Source: Lachnospiraceae bacterium
GTDB lineage: Bacteria > Bacillota > Clostridia > Lachnospirales > Lachnospiraceae
Direction: 5' to 3'
DNA: 64,000 nucleotides
NCBI GenBank assembly: GCA_029225065.1
Contig: JAQXVT010000035.1
Location: 62,001 to 126,000, forward strand
Part shown: one piece after another, positions 41,221 to 50,575 of the stretch
How the letters are laid out: the number at the start of each line of letters is the position of its first letter
How positions within the stretch are numbered: the stretch's first letter is position 1
Notes under the pieces: model-generated
The model's input: the letters and a program-made list of their open reading frames with translations, nothing else
What the model was told of the DNA's origin: nothing
Database searches by the model: none
Translations under genes and position numbers: made by a program

Positions 41221-42261
41221 ATGATAAAGGTTGGAATTATCGGTGCAACCGGATATGCAGGAGGAGAACTGGTGCGACTGCTGCTTGGCCATAAGGAGGC
41301 AGAGATCGTGTGGTATGGCTCCAGAAGCTATGTGGATCAGAGTTATGCGTCGATCTATCAGAACATGTTTCAGCTGGTGGATGCAAAGTGTATGGACGAT
41401 AATATGGAAGCACTTGCCGATCAGGCTGACGTTATTTTTACGGCGACGCCGCAGGGGCTGTGTGCATCCCTGATCAATGAGGACATCCTTTCCAAAACGA
41501 AAATCGTGGATCTGAGCGCTGATTTCCGTCTGAAAAATGTAAAAATATACGAAGAATGGTATAAGATCGAGCACAAGGCTCCGCATTACATCGATGAGGC
41601 TGTTTACGGACTGTGCGAGATCAACCGGGAAAAGGTAAAGGGCGCGCGGCTGATTGCAAATCCAGGCTGCTACCCGACCTGCAGCACCTTATCAATCTAT
41701 CCTTTATTAAAGGAAGGCCTGATCGACCCATCGACCATCATCATCGATGCAAAGTCCGGTACATCCGGAGCGGGGCGCGGTGCGAAGACGGACAATCTGT
41801 TCTGCGAGGTCAATGAAAATATGAAAGCGTACGGTGTGGCAAACCATCGTCATACGCCGGAAATTGAGGAGCAGCTTTCCTATGCAGCGGGAACTCCGGT
41901 GCTTCTGAATTTCACACCGCACCTTGTTCCGATGAACCGGGGCATTCTGATTACGGCTTACGCATCGCTGAAAAAAGAAGTTTCCTATGAGGAAGTAAAG
42001 GCTGCGTACGACAAGTATTATGAAAACGAGCGTTTCGTCCGCGTTCTGCCAAAGGATGTATGCCCACAGACAAAATGGGTGGAGGGCAGCAATTTTGTGG
42101 ATGTGAATTTCAAGATTGATCCGCGGACAAAGCGCATCATCATGATGGGTGCGATGGACAATCTCGTAAAAGGTGCAGCCGGACAGGCCGTACAGAATAT
42201 GAATCTGCTGTTTGGACTCGATGAGGCAGAGGGACTTCGCATGGCGCCGATGTTCCCGTAA
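41221..42261 (+). CDS. argC: N-acetyl-gamma-glutamyl-phosphate reductase
   Basis: KVGIIGATGYAGGELVRLL, NPGCYPT, SGTSGAGR. Confidence 0.96.
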   Translation: MIKVGIIGATGYAGGELVRLLLGHKEAEIVWYGSRSYVDQSYASIYQNMFQLVDAKCMDDNMEALADQADVIFTATPQGLCASLINEDILSKTKIVDLSADFRLKNVKIYEEWYKIEHKAPHYIDEAVYGLCEINREKVKGARLIANPGCYPTCSTLSIYPLLKEGLIDPSTIIIDAKSGTSGAGRGAKTDNLFCEVNENMKAYGVANHRHTPEIEEQLSYAAGTPVLLNFTPHLVPMNRGILITAYASLKKEVSYEEVKAAYDKYYENERFVRVLPKDVCPQTKWVEGSNFVDVNFKIDPRTKRIIMMGAMDNLVKGAAGQAVQNMNLLFGLDEAEGLRMAPMFP

Positions 42262-42380
42262 GAGCAGGCGTTTGAGAGGATGCACAGTGGCTGGAAAAAT
42301 ATTTCAGAGAATAGCGTGCAGAAAAATGGAGCGTAAATGTCTGCTTTGATGGCAGGGAGAAGTTAAAGATGGAGGAGACT

Positions 42381-43604
42381 ATGATAAAAGAAATAAACGG
42401 CGGCGTAACCGCCCCGAAAGGATTTTCAGCGGTCGGTATTACGGCCGGGATAAAAAAAGGAAAAAAGGATATGGCGATGATTTACAGCGAAGCGCCATGT
42501 CAGGTGGCCGGTACCTTCACGACGAACGTGGTAAAGGCAGCGCCGGTGAAATGGGATCAGAGCGTGGTTTACGGCGGTCAGTGTGTGCATGCGATCGTGG
42601 CAAACAGCGGTGTGGCAAACGCGTGCACCGGAGAAGAAGGACTTGGCTACTGCAAAAAGACGGCGGAAAAAGCGGCGGAGCTCTTTGGCATTAAGCCGGA
42701 GCAGGTGCTGGTGGCGTCGACCGGTGTGATCGGAGCGCAGATTCCGATCGACAAGATCTGCGCCGGCATTGAGACGATGAAACCGATGCTTGGCACGGGC
42801 GAGGTCTCCGGCACGCTGGCGGCAGAGGCGATCATGACAACCGACACCGTGAAAAAAGAAATCGCGGTGCAGATCGAGCTGGACGGAAAGACGGTCACAA
42901 TTGGTGGTATGAGCAAGGGCTCCGGCATGATCCATCCGAATATGTGCACGATGCTGAGCTTCGTCATGACGGACGCGGCCATCTCAAAGGAGCTGCTTCA
43001 GAAGGCGCACAGCGCAGTCGTGGCGGATACGTACAATATGATTTCGGTGGACGGCGATACTTCGACGAACGACACAGCCGTAGTTCTTGCGAACGGACTG
43101 GCAGGAAATGATGAGATCACAGAAGAAAACGAAGAGTATCAGAAATTTTTTGAGGCGCTGAAATACGTAAATACGTATCTGGCAAAGCATATGGCGGCCG
43201 ACGGCGAGGGAGCGACGGCGCTGTTTGAGGTGAAGGTGATCGGTGCAAAGACGAAAGCGGACGCGGTGACTTTGAGCAAATCGGTAATCACCTCCAATCT
43301 GACGAAGGCGGCAATCTTCGGACACGATGCCAACTGGGGCCGTATCCTCTGCGCGATGGGCTATTCCGGAGTCATCTTCGATCCGGAAAAGGTAGACCTT
43401 TATTTCGAGAGCGCAGCCGGAAAGCTGAAGATTATCGAGAATGGCGTTTCGACCGGCTACAGCGAGGAAGAGGCGACAAAGATTCTGTCCGAGAAAGCGG
43501 TGACGGCGATCGCGGATGTGAAGATGGGAACGGCGCAGGCGACGGCATGGGGCTGTGACCTGACGTACGACTATGTGAAAATCAACGCGGATTACCGTTC
43601 ATAA
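42381..43604 (+). CDS. argJ: Bifunctional ornithine acetyltransferase/N-acetylglutamate synthase
   Basis: [44 protein letters not shown]. Confidence 0.95.
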   Translation: MIKEINGGVTAPKGFSAVGITAGIKKGKKDMAMIYSEAPCQVAGTFTTNVVKAAPVKWDQSVVYGGQCVHAIVANSGVANACTGEEGLGYCKKTAEKAAELFGIKPEQVLVASTGVIGAQIPIDKICAGIETMKPMLGTGEVSGTLAAEAIMTTDTVKKEIAVQIELDGKTVTIGGMSKGSGMIHPNMCTMLSFVMTDAAISKELLQKAHSAVVADTYNMISVDGDTSTNDTAVVLANGLAGNDEITEENEEYQKFFEALKYVNTYLAKHMAADGEGATALFEVKVIGAKTKADAVTLSKSVITSNLTKAAIFGHDANWGRILCAMGYSGVIFDPEKVDLYFESAAGKLKIIENGVSTGYSEEEATKILSEKAVTAIADVKMGTAQATAWGCDLTYDYVKINADYRS

Positions 43605-43624
43605 GAGGGAGGCTGAGAGATAAA

Positions 43625-44524
43625 ATGGAAGCAATGATGGAAATGTGGCTGGAAAAAGCGAATGTGCTGATTGAGGCACTTCCGTATATTCAGCGGTTTC
43701 ATGGAAAAACGATCGTGGTAAAGTACGGCGGAAGTGCGATGGTGGATGATGAACTGAAAAAAAGTGTAATCAGGGATGTGGCACTTTTGAAGCTGGTCGG
43801 ATTCCGTCCGATCATCGTACATGGAGGCGGCAAGGAGATCACGAAGTGGATCAACAAAGTGGGCCTTGAGACGAATTTCGTAAACGGACTGCGTGTGACC
43901 GACGAGCCGACGATGGAAGTAGCCGAGATGGTACTGAACAAGATCAACAAAGATCTTGTATCGATGATGGAAAAGGTTGGATTAAAGGCGGTCGGAATCA
44001 GCGGAAAGGACAGCTCAATTCTGAAAGTAGACAAAAAGCTGGCAGGCGGAAAGGATATCGGATACGTCGGCGAGGTGAAGCAGGTGGATACGTCACTTCT
44101 GAACACACTGCTCGACAACGATTTTATCCCGGTTATCTGCCCGGTTGGCTCTGACGATGACTGCCATTCCTACAATATCAATGCGGATGATGCCGCCTGC
44201 GCGATCGCGACGGCGGTGAAGGCTGCAAAGCTGGCGTTCCTGACCGATATCGAGGGTGTTTACCGCGATCCGCTTGACCGCACATCACTGATCAGTGAGC
44301 TGACGATTCCGCAGGCAAAGGAATTTTTGAAGAGCGGAAATGTGGGCGGCGGAATGCTGCCGAAGCTGCAGAACTGCATCGCAGCGATCGAGGCCGGCGT
44401 TTCCAGAGTCCATATCCTGGACGGACGGATTCAGCACTGCCTGCTGCTGGAGTTCTTTACAAACAAGGGAATCGGTACGGCAATCATCGGAGATGAGGAG
44501 GAGCGTTACTTCAATGAACAGTAA
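43625..44524 (+). CDS. argB: Acetylglutamate kinase
   Basis: [37 protein letters not shown]. Confidence 0.96.
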   Translation: MEAMMEMWLEKANVLIEALPYIQRFHGKTIVVKYGGSAMVDDELKKSVIRDVALLKLVGFRPIIVHGGGKEITKWINKVGLETNFVNGLRVTDEPTMEVAEMVLNKINKDLVSMMEKVGLKAVGISGKDSSILKVDKKLAGGKDIGYVGEVKQVDTSLLNTLLDNDFIPVICPVGSDDDCHSYNINADDAACAIATAVKAAKLAFLTDIEGVYRDPLDRTSLISELTIPQAKEFLKSGNVGGGMLPKLQNCIAAIEAGVSRVHILDGRIQHCLLLEFFTNKGIGTAIIGDEEERYFNEQ

Positions 44525-45707
44525 GGAATATATGGAAAAGACAGAGCAGTACGTTCTGCACACCTACAACCGGTTTCCGGTCGTTCTGGAAAAGGGCGAG
44601 GGTGTTTATTTAACGGATGCGGATGGAAAATCATACCTGGATTTTGGCGCGGGAATCGCGGTCTTTGCGCTTGGCTACGGAAACAAAGCATACAATGACG
44701 CCCTGAAAAATCAGATCGATCAGCTGATTCATACGTCGAACCTCTATTACAATATTCCGCTTGAGGAGGCGGCAGAGAAGCTGATCCGCACAAGCGGGAT
44801 GGACAAGGTATTTTTTACAAACAGCGGAACCGAGGCGATCGAGGGCGCAATCAAGGCGGCGAGAAAATACGCATGGCTGAAGGATGGAGGAACGGATCAT
44901 GAGATCATCGCGATGAACCATTCCTTCCACGGACGCAGTGTCGGAGCACTTTCTGTGACCGGAAATGCGCATTATCAGGAGCCGTTCAAGCCGCTGATGG
45001 GCGGCGTGAAGTTTGCTGATTTTAATGATCTGGACAGCGTGAAAGCCCAGGTAAATGAAAAGACGTGTGCCATCATTCTGGAGACGGTGCAGGGCGAGGG
45101 CGGCATTTATCCGGCGGATCCGGCATTCTTAAAGGGCGTAAAGGAAATTTGTGAGGAGCATGATATCCTGCTGATTCTTGACGAGATTCAGTGCGGCATG
45201 GGCCGAACAGGAAGCTATTTTGCATGGCAGCAGTATGGCGTAGAGCCGGATATCATGACATGTGCAAAGGCACTTGGCTGCGGCGTGCCGGTCGGCGCGT
45301 TCGTGCTGAATGCGAAGGTGGCGAAGGCATCACTCGTTCCTGGCGACCACGGCACGACATACGGCGGAAATCCACTGGCATGCGCGGCGGTCTCAAAGGT
45401 GTTCGATCTCTTTGAGGAGCAGCATATCATCGACCATGTGAAGGAGGTGGCTCCGTATCTGGAGCAGAAGCTGGGTGAGCTGGTGGAAAAGTATGACTGC
45501 CTGGCACTGCGCAGAGGAAAAGGCCTGATGCAGGGCGTTGTAGTGACAGGGCGCCCGGTTGGAGAGATCGTAAAGAAAGCACTGGAACAGGGACTGATCG
45601 TACTGAGTGCCGGAAGTGACGTGCTGCGTTTCGTGCCGCCGCTTGTCATCACGAAGGAAGATGTTGATGAAATGATTGTGCGGCTTTCAAAGGCGCTGGA
45701 AGCGTAG
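44514..45707 (+). CDS. argD: Acetylornithine aminotransferase
   Basis: [50 protein letters not shown] at 44514 overlaps the argB end. Confidence 0.96.
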   Translation: MNSKEYMEKTEQYVLHTYNRFPVVLEKGEGVYLTDADGKSYLDFGAGIAVFALGYGNKAYNDALKNQIDQLIHTSNLYYNIPLEEAAEKLIRTSGMDKVFFTNSGTEAIEGAIKAARKYAWLKDGGTDHEIIAMNHSFHGRSVGALSVTGNAHYQEPFKPLMGGVKFADFNDLDSVKAQVNEKTCAIILETVQGEGGIYPADPAFLKGVKEICEEHDILLILDEIQCGMGRTGSYFAWQQYGVEPDIMTCAKALGCGVPVGAFVLNAKVAKASLVPGDHGTTYGGNPLACAAVSKVFDLFEEQHIIDHVKEVAPYLEQKLGELVEKYDCLALRRGKGLMQGVVVTGRPVGEIVKKALEQGLIVLSAGSDVLRFVPPLVITKEDVDEMIVRLSKALEA

Positions 45708-45979
45708 GAGAGCGGAAGAATTTCACGGCGTAAGTACATTTCTTAAACGCGTTGATTTGTACATATTCGATTGGCGAAAAAACAGAATGGACATGAGAGA
45801 TAAAATCTGAGGAATGCAGTGCATGAAAATAGAAAAGAAGGGAGATACTTTCTGAAAAGAGCTGCGAAAACCGACAGGTTGCCCTGAAACGGATAAAAGC
45901 CGGAACAGAACTGCCGGGCAAAACAGGGAAGCGGATTGCGAAACTTTGACTTGACCGCAGCTGGCAGAAAGGAGATCTC

Positions 45980-46408
45980 ATGCTTGGAGTTTGTATTGCG
46001 CTGCTCTCTGGCGCGCTGATGAGTATTCAGGGAGTATTTAATACAGAAGTAACAAAGCAGACGAGCCTTTGGGTATCGTCTGCTTTTGTGCAGTTTACAG
46101 CCCTTCTGGTCTGTCTGATCGCCTGGCTTTTTACAGACCGGACGAGTTTTCTTTTGCTGGGAGATATAAAGAATCCCTATATGCTGCTCGCCGGAGTGAT
46201 CGGAGCGTTTATCACGGTGACGGTGGTAAGAAGCATGGCGGACCTGGGACCGGCACGCGCCGCGATGCTGATTGTCATCTCGCAGCTGGCTGTCGCTTAT
46301 GTGATCGAACTGTTTGGAATGTTCGGCGTGGAAAAACAGCCGTTTGAATGGCGGAAGCTGATCGGGCTTCTGATTTCCGTAACCGGCATTATTGTGTTTA
46401 AATGGTAA
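45980..46408 (+). CDS. DMT family transporter (DUF606/YdcZ-like)
   Basis: Four-TM protein MLGVCIALLSGALMSIQGVFNTEVTKQTSLW...GAFITVTVVRSMADLGPARAAMLIVISQL. Confidence 0.85.
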   Translation: MLGVCIALLSGALMSIQGVFNTEVTKQTSLWVSSAFVQFTALLVCLIAWLFTDRTSFLLLGDIKNPYMLLAGVIGAFITVTVVRSMADLGPARAAMLIVISQLAVAYVIELFGMFGVEKQPFEWRKLIGLLISVTGIIVFKW

Positions 46409-46514
46409 AATTTAGAAAAATTTTAATATAAAATATCTGTTGCAAAAAAGTTAACTTTTCGTTACAATAAAGGTTGCATACGGGGAACCGGCAGTTTCTG
46501 ACTGAAGGAAAGGT

Positions 46515-47354
46515 ATGCAGAAAACTGAGAAAATAAATAATAAGAAGAAAACAAACTGGAAAACAAAGCGGAGCCGGGTGGTCATTTGGTTGCTGGCAGG
46601 CTTTTTTGTGCTTTGCGGCGGCTGCGCACGGAAGGCGGATGTGCAGATGTCGGGCGTGACGCTGGAAGAGGCGTATGCGGCGGGCGCAGGTGAAGAGAAC
46701 AAAGAGGCGCAGGCAGGCGCTGATTCTGCTTTGACGGAAGCCTCAGACGGTTCAAAAATGCAGGAAAACGCAAGGCTGACTGGAAAGGTGACTGTAGATT
46801 CGGCGCTGCCAGATGAATCGGTACTAAAAGAGAGCGATTCGGTGAATGAATTGGACGGATCGGATTCAGAGACAGAAAGACTGATTTATGTCCACGTCTG
46901 CGGCGCAGTGCAGCACCCGGGAGTCTATCCGATGGCGGAGGGGACGCGTGTCTATGAGGCTGTTGCGCTTGCCGGCGGATTTCTTCTGGAGGCCGATGAG
47001 CAGTGGCTGAATCAGGCGGCTGTGATCGGGGATGCGCAGAAGCTTTACGTCTACTCAAAAGAAGAGACGAGGCAGATGGAGACGGAAGCGTCCAGAGAGG
47101 GCTTATCCGGAGGTGCAGAACCTGCGAATAGTGTGGAAGTATCGTCACCCCGCGGGAGCGATCTGGTGAATCTCAATACGGCGTCCAAGGAAGAGCTGAT
47201 GACGCTTCCGGGGATCGGTGAGGCAAAGGCGGAGGCCATTTTGCAGTACCGGTCAGAGCATGGAGCGTTTTCGGCTGCGGAGGAGCTGCTGCAGATCTCC
47301 GGCATCAAGGAAGGCGTGTTTTCTAAGATAAAAGACAGGATAACGGTAAGGTAG
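46515..47354 (+). CDS. comEA: ComEA-like DNA-binding protein (SLBB + helix-hairpin-helix)
   Basis: YVHVCGAVQHPGVYPMAEGTRVYEAV...LVNLNTASKEELMTLPGIGEAKAEAILQYR. Confidence 0.9.
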   Translation: MQKTEKINNKKKTNWKTKRSRVVIWLLAGFFVLCGGCARKADVQMSGVTLEEAYAAGAGEENKEAQAGADSALTEASDGSKMQENARLTGKVTVDSALPDESVLKESDSVNELDGSDSETERLIYVHVCGAVQHPGVYPMAEGTRVYEAVALAGGFLLEADEQWLNQAAVIGDAQKLYVYSKEETRQMETEASREGLSGGAEPANSVEVSSPRGSDLVNLNTASKEELMTLPGIGEAKAEAILQYRSEHGAFSAAEELLQISGIKEGVFSKIKDRITVR

Positions 47355-47394
47355 CCCGGAAGTTACGGGCTATGACATAAAGGAGTAAAACAGC

Positions 47395-48084
47395 ATGGGA
47401 AAAAAGGTTTTGGTAGTCGACGATGAAAAGCTGATTGTAAAGGGAATCCGGTTTAGTCTGGAGCAGGACGACATGGAAGTGGACTGTGCCTACGACGGAG
47501 AAGAAGCGGTGCGCATGGCAAGAGAGAAGGAATATGACATCATGCTTCTGGATCTGATGCTTCCGAAACTGGATGGTCTGCAGGTCTGCCAGCAGGTAAG
47601 AGAATTTTCTGACGTACCGATCGTCATGCTGACGGCAAAGGGCGATGACATGGATAAGATTCTGGGCCTTGAGTATGGCGCGGATGATTACATTACGAAA
47701 CCTTTTAACATTCTGGAGGTAAAGGCGCGCTTAAAGGCGATCATGCGCAGAACGTCCCAGAAGACATCACAGGAGCCGAAGGGCAAGATCGTGGAAGTCG
47801 GAGATCTCGTGATGGACTGCGAGGGGCGCAGAGTCAGCATTGCCGGAAAAGAAGTGAATCTGACGGCGAAAGAATTTGATGTGCTGGAGCTGCTCGTATT
47901 CAATCCGAATAAGGTATACAGCAGAGAGAATCTTCTGAACATTGTGTGGGGCTATGAGTATCCGGGTGACGTGCGTACGGTAGATGTTCACATCCGTCGC
48001 CTGCGCGAGAAGATCGAGGCAAATCCGAGCGAGCCGAAATACGTACATACAAAGTGGGGAGTGGGTTATTATTTCCAGCATTAA
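47395..48084 (+). CDS. OmpR-family response regulator
   Basis: KVLVVDDEKLIVKGI receiver, winged-helix C-terminus VRTVDVHIRRLREKIEANPSEPKYVHTKWGVGYYF. Confidence 0.94.
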   Translation: MGKKVLVVDDEKLIVKGIRFSLEQDDMEVDCAYDGEEAVRMAREKEYDIMLLDLMLPKLDGLQVCQQVREFSDVPIVMLTAKGDDMDKILGLEYGADDYITKPFNILEVKARLKAIMRRTSQKTSQEPKGKIVEVGDLVMDCEGRRVSIAGKEVNLTAKEFDVLELLVFNPNKVYSRENLLNIVWGYEYPGDVRTVDVHIRRLREKIEANPSEPKYVHTKWGVGYYFQH

Positions 48085-49507
48085 GACAAAGGCGCTGACT
48101 TATTTTAAAAGTCTGCAGGCCAGAATTTTCGTTGTGTTTATTCTGGTCGGCATGATTCCGATCTTCCTGATGAAATATGTGATCCTTGAAAACTACGTGA
48201 CTCAGTCGGTCGCACAGAAGCGCTCCCTGATTCAGGGACAGTGCCAGGATCTGGTGTCGCAGATCAGCCAGAGCGGTTATATTCACGGGGCTTCGTCGAG
48301 TGCGGTAGACCGTCAGATGAAACAGCTGGCCAATCTTTACAACGGAAGAGTCATCGTGGTCAACAGCAATTTCCGCATTATCCGGGATACGTTCGGCATC
48401 GATGAGGATAAATACATTATTTCAGAAGAGGTGTTGGAATCGTTTCTCGGCACAGATTCTTCCAATTACAATCAGGAAAATGAGTTTCTCGAGCTGACAG
48501 TGCCGATTAAGGCGGAGGGCACGAAGGAAATTGAGGGCATTCTGATTGTCAGCGTGTCGACGGAGGACGTTGATGAGGGACGGGATGCACTGAACAATAC
48601 CGTATGGATTCTGCAGGTAGTTCTGACGATCCTGATCTGTATGACGGCATTTTATATGGCACGTTTGCTGACAAGACCGTTCGGCAAGATTACGCAGTCC
48701 CTGGAGGAAGTGCGGGGAAATGTGATTGAAGAGCAGGAAATTTCGATTCCGGATTACACGGAGACGAAGCTTTTGTCCGAAGCGTATAACCGCATGCTTC
48801 GGCGTATGAAGATTCAGGAGGATTCGAGACAGGAATTTGTGTCAAATGTCTCACATGAACTGAAGACACCAATCACTTCGATGAAGGTGCTTGCCGATTC
48901 CCTGCTTGCACAGGATGAGGTACCGGCGGAACTTTATAAGGAATTCATGGGAGATATCGCAGAGGAGATCGACCGCGAGAATAAGATCATCACGGATCTG
49001 CTTTCACTGGTAAAGATGGATCGAAAATCTTCAGATGTCAATATTCAGGAGACGAATATCAATCAGCTGATTGAGCTGATCTTAAAGCGGCTTCGTCCGA
49101 TCGCGGCAAAGCGCGGCATCGATCTGGTGCTCGAGAGCTTCAAGCCGGTCTTTGCGGAGGTCGATGAGACGAAGCTGACGCTGGCGCTTTCCAATCTCGT
49201 GGAAAACGGCATCAAATACAACACGGAGAACGGCTGGGTACATGTGTCCCTGAATGTGGATAATAAATATTTTTATGTGAAGGTTGAGGACTCCGGAATC
49301 GGAATCCCGGAGGAGTCGCAGGAGCATATTTTTGAGCGGTTTTACCGTGTGGACAAATCTCATTCACGGGAGATCGGCGGCACAGGTCTTGGCCTGGCGA
49401 TCACAAGAAGTGCGGTGCTGATGCACCACGGAGCGATCAAGGTTTACAGCAAAGAAGGGGAAGGCACGACGTTTACGGTCCGGATTCCTCTGAAATATGT
49501 GCCGTAG
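48068..49507 (+). CDS. Membrane sensor histidine kinase (HAMP-HisKA-HATPase)
   Basis: FVSNVSHELKTPITSMKVLADSLL, N/G boxes, HAMP; the start is uncertain (no ATG/GTG/TTG near the expected N-terminus). Confidence 0.9.
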   Translation: MISSIKTKALTYFKSLQARIFVVFILVGMIPIFLMKYVILENYVTQSVAQKRSLIQGQCQDLVSQISQSGYIHGASSSAVDRQMKQLANLYNGRVIVVNSNFRIIRDTFGIDEDKYIISEEVLESFLGTDSSNYNQENEFLELTVPIKAEGTKEIEGILIVSVSTEDVDEGRDALNNTVWILQVVLTILICMTAFYMARLLTRPFGKITQSLEEVRGNVIEEQEISIPDYTETKLLSEAYNRMLRRMKIQEDSRQEFVSNVSHELKTPITSMKVLADSLLAQDEVPAELYKEFMGDIAEEIDRENKIITDLLSLVKMDRKSSDVNIQETNINQLIELILKRLRPIAAKRGIDLVLESFKPVFAEVDETKLTLALSNLVENGIKYNTENGWVHVSLNVDNKYFYVKVEDSGIGIPEESQEHIFERFYRVDKSHSREIGGTGLGLAITRSAVLMHHGAIKVYSKEGEGTTFTVRIPLKYVP

Positions 49508-49525
49508 AAAGGATGAAACAGTTTC

Positions 49526-50569
49526 GTGAAGAAAAAAGGGAAACTTCTGCTTTTGCTGGTGATGGTTTTTCTGCTGGCAGGCTGCGGAAAAACACCGCAG
49601 GAAGAGAGCGGATATACAGTATACTATGTGGATCCGGCCGGGACGCGGCTGATGGAAAGCAATTATGTCCCGTCGGCACAGACCTTTGACGAGCTGATGG
49701 AGGAGCTGATTGATGAAATGCAGCAGCCGCCTGCGACGGGCTTTGTGAGCGCACTGCAGGGAAATGTCAGCGTGGAAGGGTATGAGCGGGGAATCGATGC
49801 GCTGCGCATTGATTTTTCGAAGGAATATTATGACCTCGGAAATACAGAGGAAGTACTGCTGCGGGCAGCGGTGGTGAAGACGTTTTCTCAGATTCCAGGT
49901 GTGACGAAGGTCATGATCACGGTGGAGCAGGATCAGCTGTGCGATGCACAGGGACAGCCTGTCCCGGCAATGGATGCGGATTCTTTCATTGATACGAAAG
50001 AGGGTGGAATCAATTCCTATCTCTATGCGAAGCTTGCACTGTATTTTTCAAATGAAGACGGCACGCAGCTGGTGAAAGAGGTAAGGAATCTTCACTATTC
50101 CAGCAACATGGTACTGGAGCGTGTTGTGATCGAGCAGCTGATTGAAGGACCGGCTGAGGACGGAAAGGCGGTGCTTTCGGATTCGACGAAGATCCAGAGC
50201 GTTTCGATCAAGAAGGGAATCTGTACGGTCAATTTTGACAGCGAGGTCAATAAAGAACCGTCGGAGAGCACGGTAGATCCGCAGACGGCACTTTATGCAA
50301 TTGTGGATTCCATCAGCGAGACATGCGATGAGATTACAGGAGTACGGTTTGAAATTGAGGGTGAGAGCGATGTGAAATTCCGTCAGACCGTGGATCTGGA
50401 TCAGACGTTTACGATGGACCGCAGTTATATCGAGGAAGAAGAGCTGGAGACACAGACGGCTTTGACTGAGACGGAGGTACCGGAGAGCGGAACGGAACGT
50501 GCGGCGAACGCATCAGGTGAAGAAAATGGGGAAGCTTCACCTGAAACCTGGGGAGAGACAGAAGCGTAA
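49526..50569 (+). CDS. GerMN-domain lipoprotein
   Basis: GTG start; lipobox LAGC in KKKGKLLLLLVMVFLLAGCGK; two GerMN-like halves (VTKVMITVEQ, VVIEQLIEGPAEDGKAVLSDSTKIQSVSIKKGICTVNFDSEV). Confidence 0.82.
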   Translation: MKKKGKLLLLLVMVFLLAGCGKTPQEESGYTVYYVDPAGTRLMESNYVPSAQTFDELMEELIDEMQQPPATGFVSALQGNVSVEGYERGIDALRIDFSKEYYDLGNTEEVLLRAAVVKTFSQIPGVTKVMITVEQDQLCDAQGQPVPAMDADSFIDTKEGGINSYLYAKLALYFSNEDGTQLVKEVRNLHYSSNMVLERVVIEQLIEGPAEDGKAVLSDSTKIQSVSIKKGICTVNFDSEVNKEPSESTVDPQTALYAIVDSISETCDEITGVRFEIEGESDVKFRQTVDLDQTFTMDRSYIEEEELETQTALTETEVPESGTERAANASGEENGEASPETWGETEA

Positions 50570-50575
50570 ATCGGA

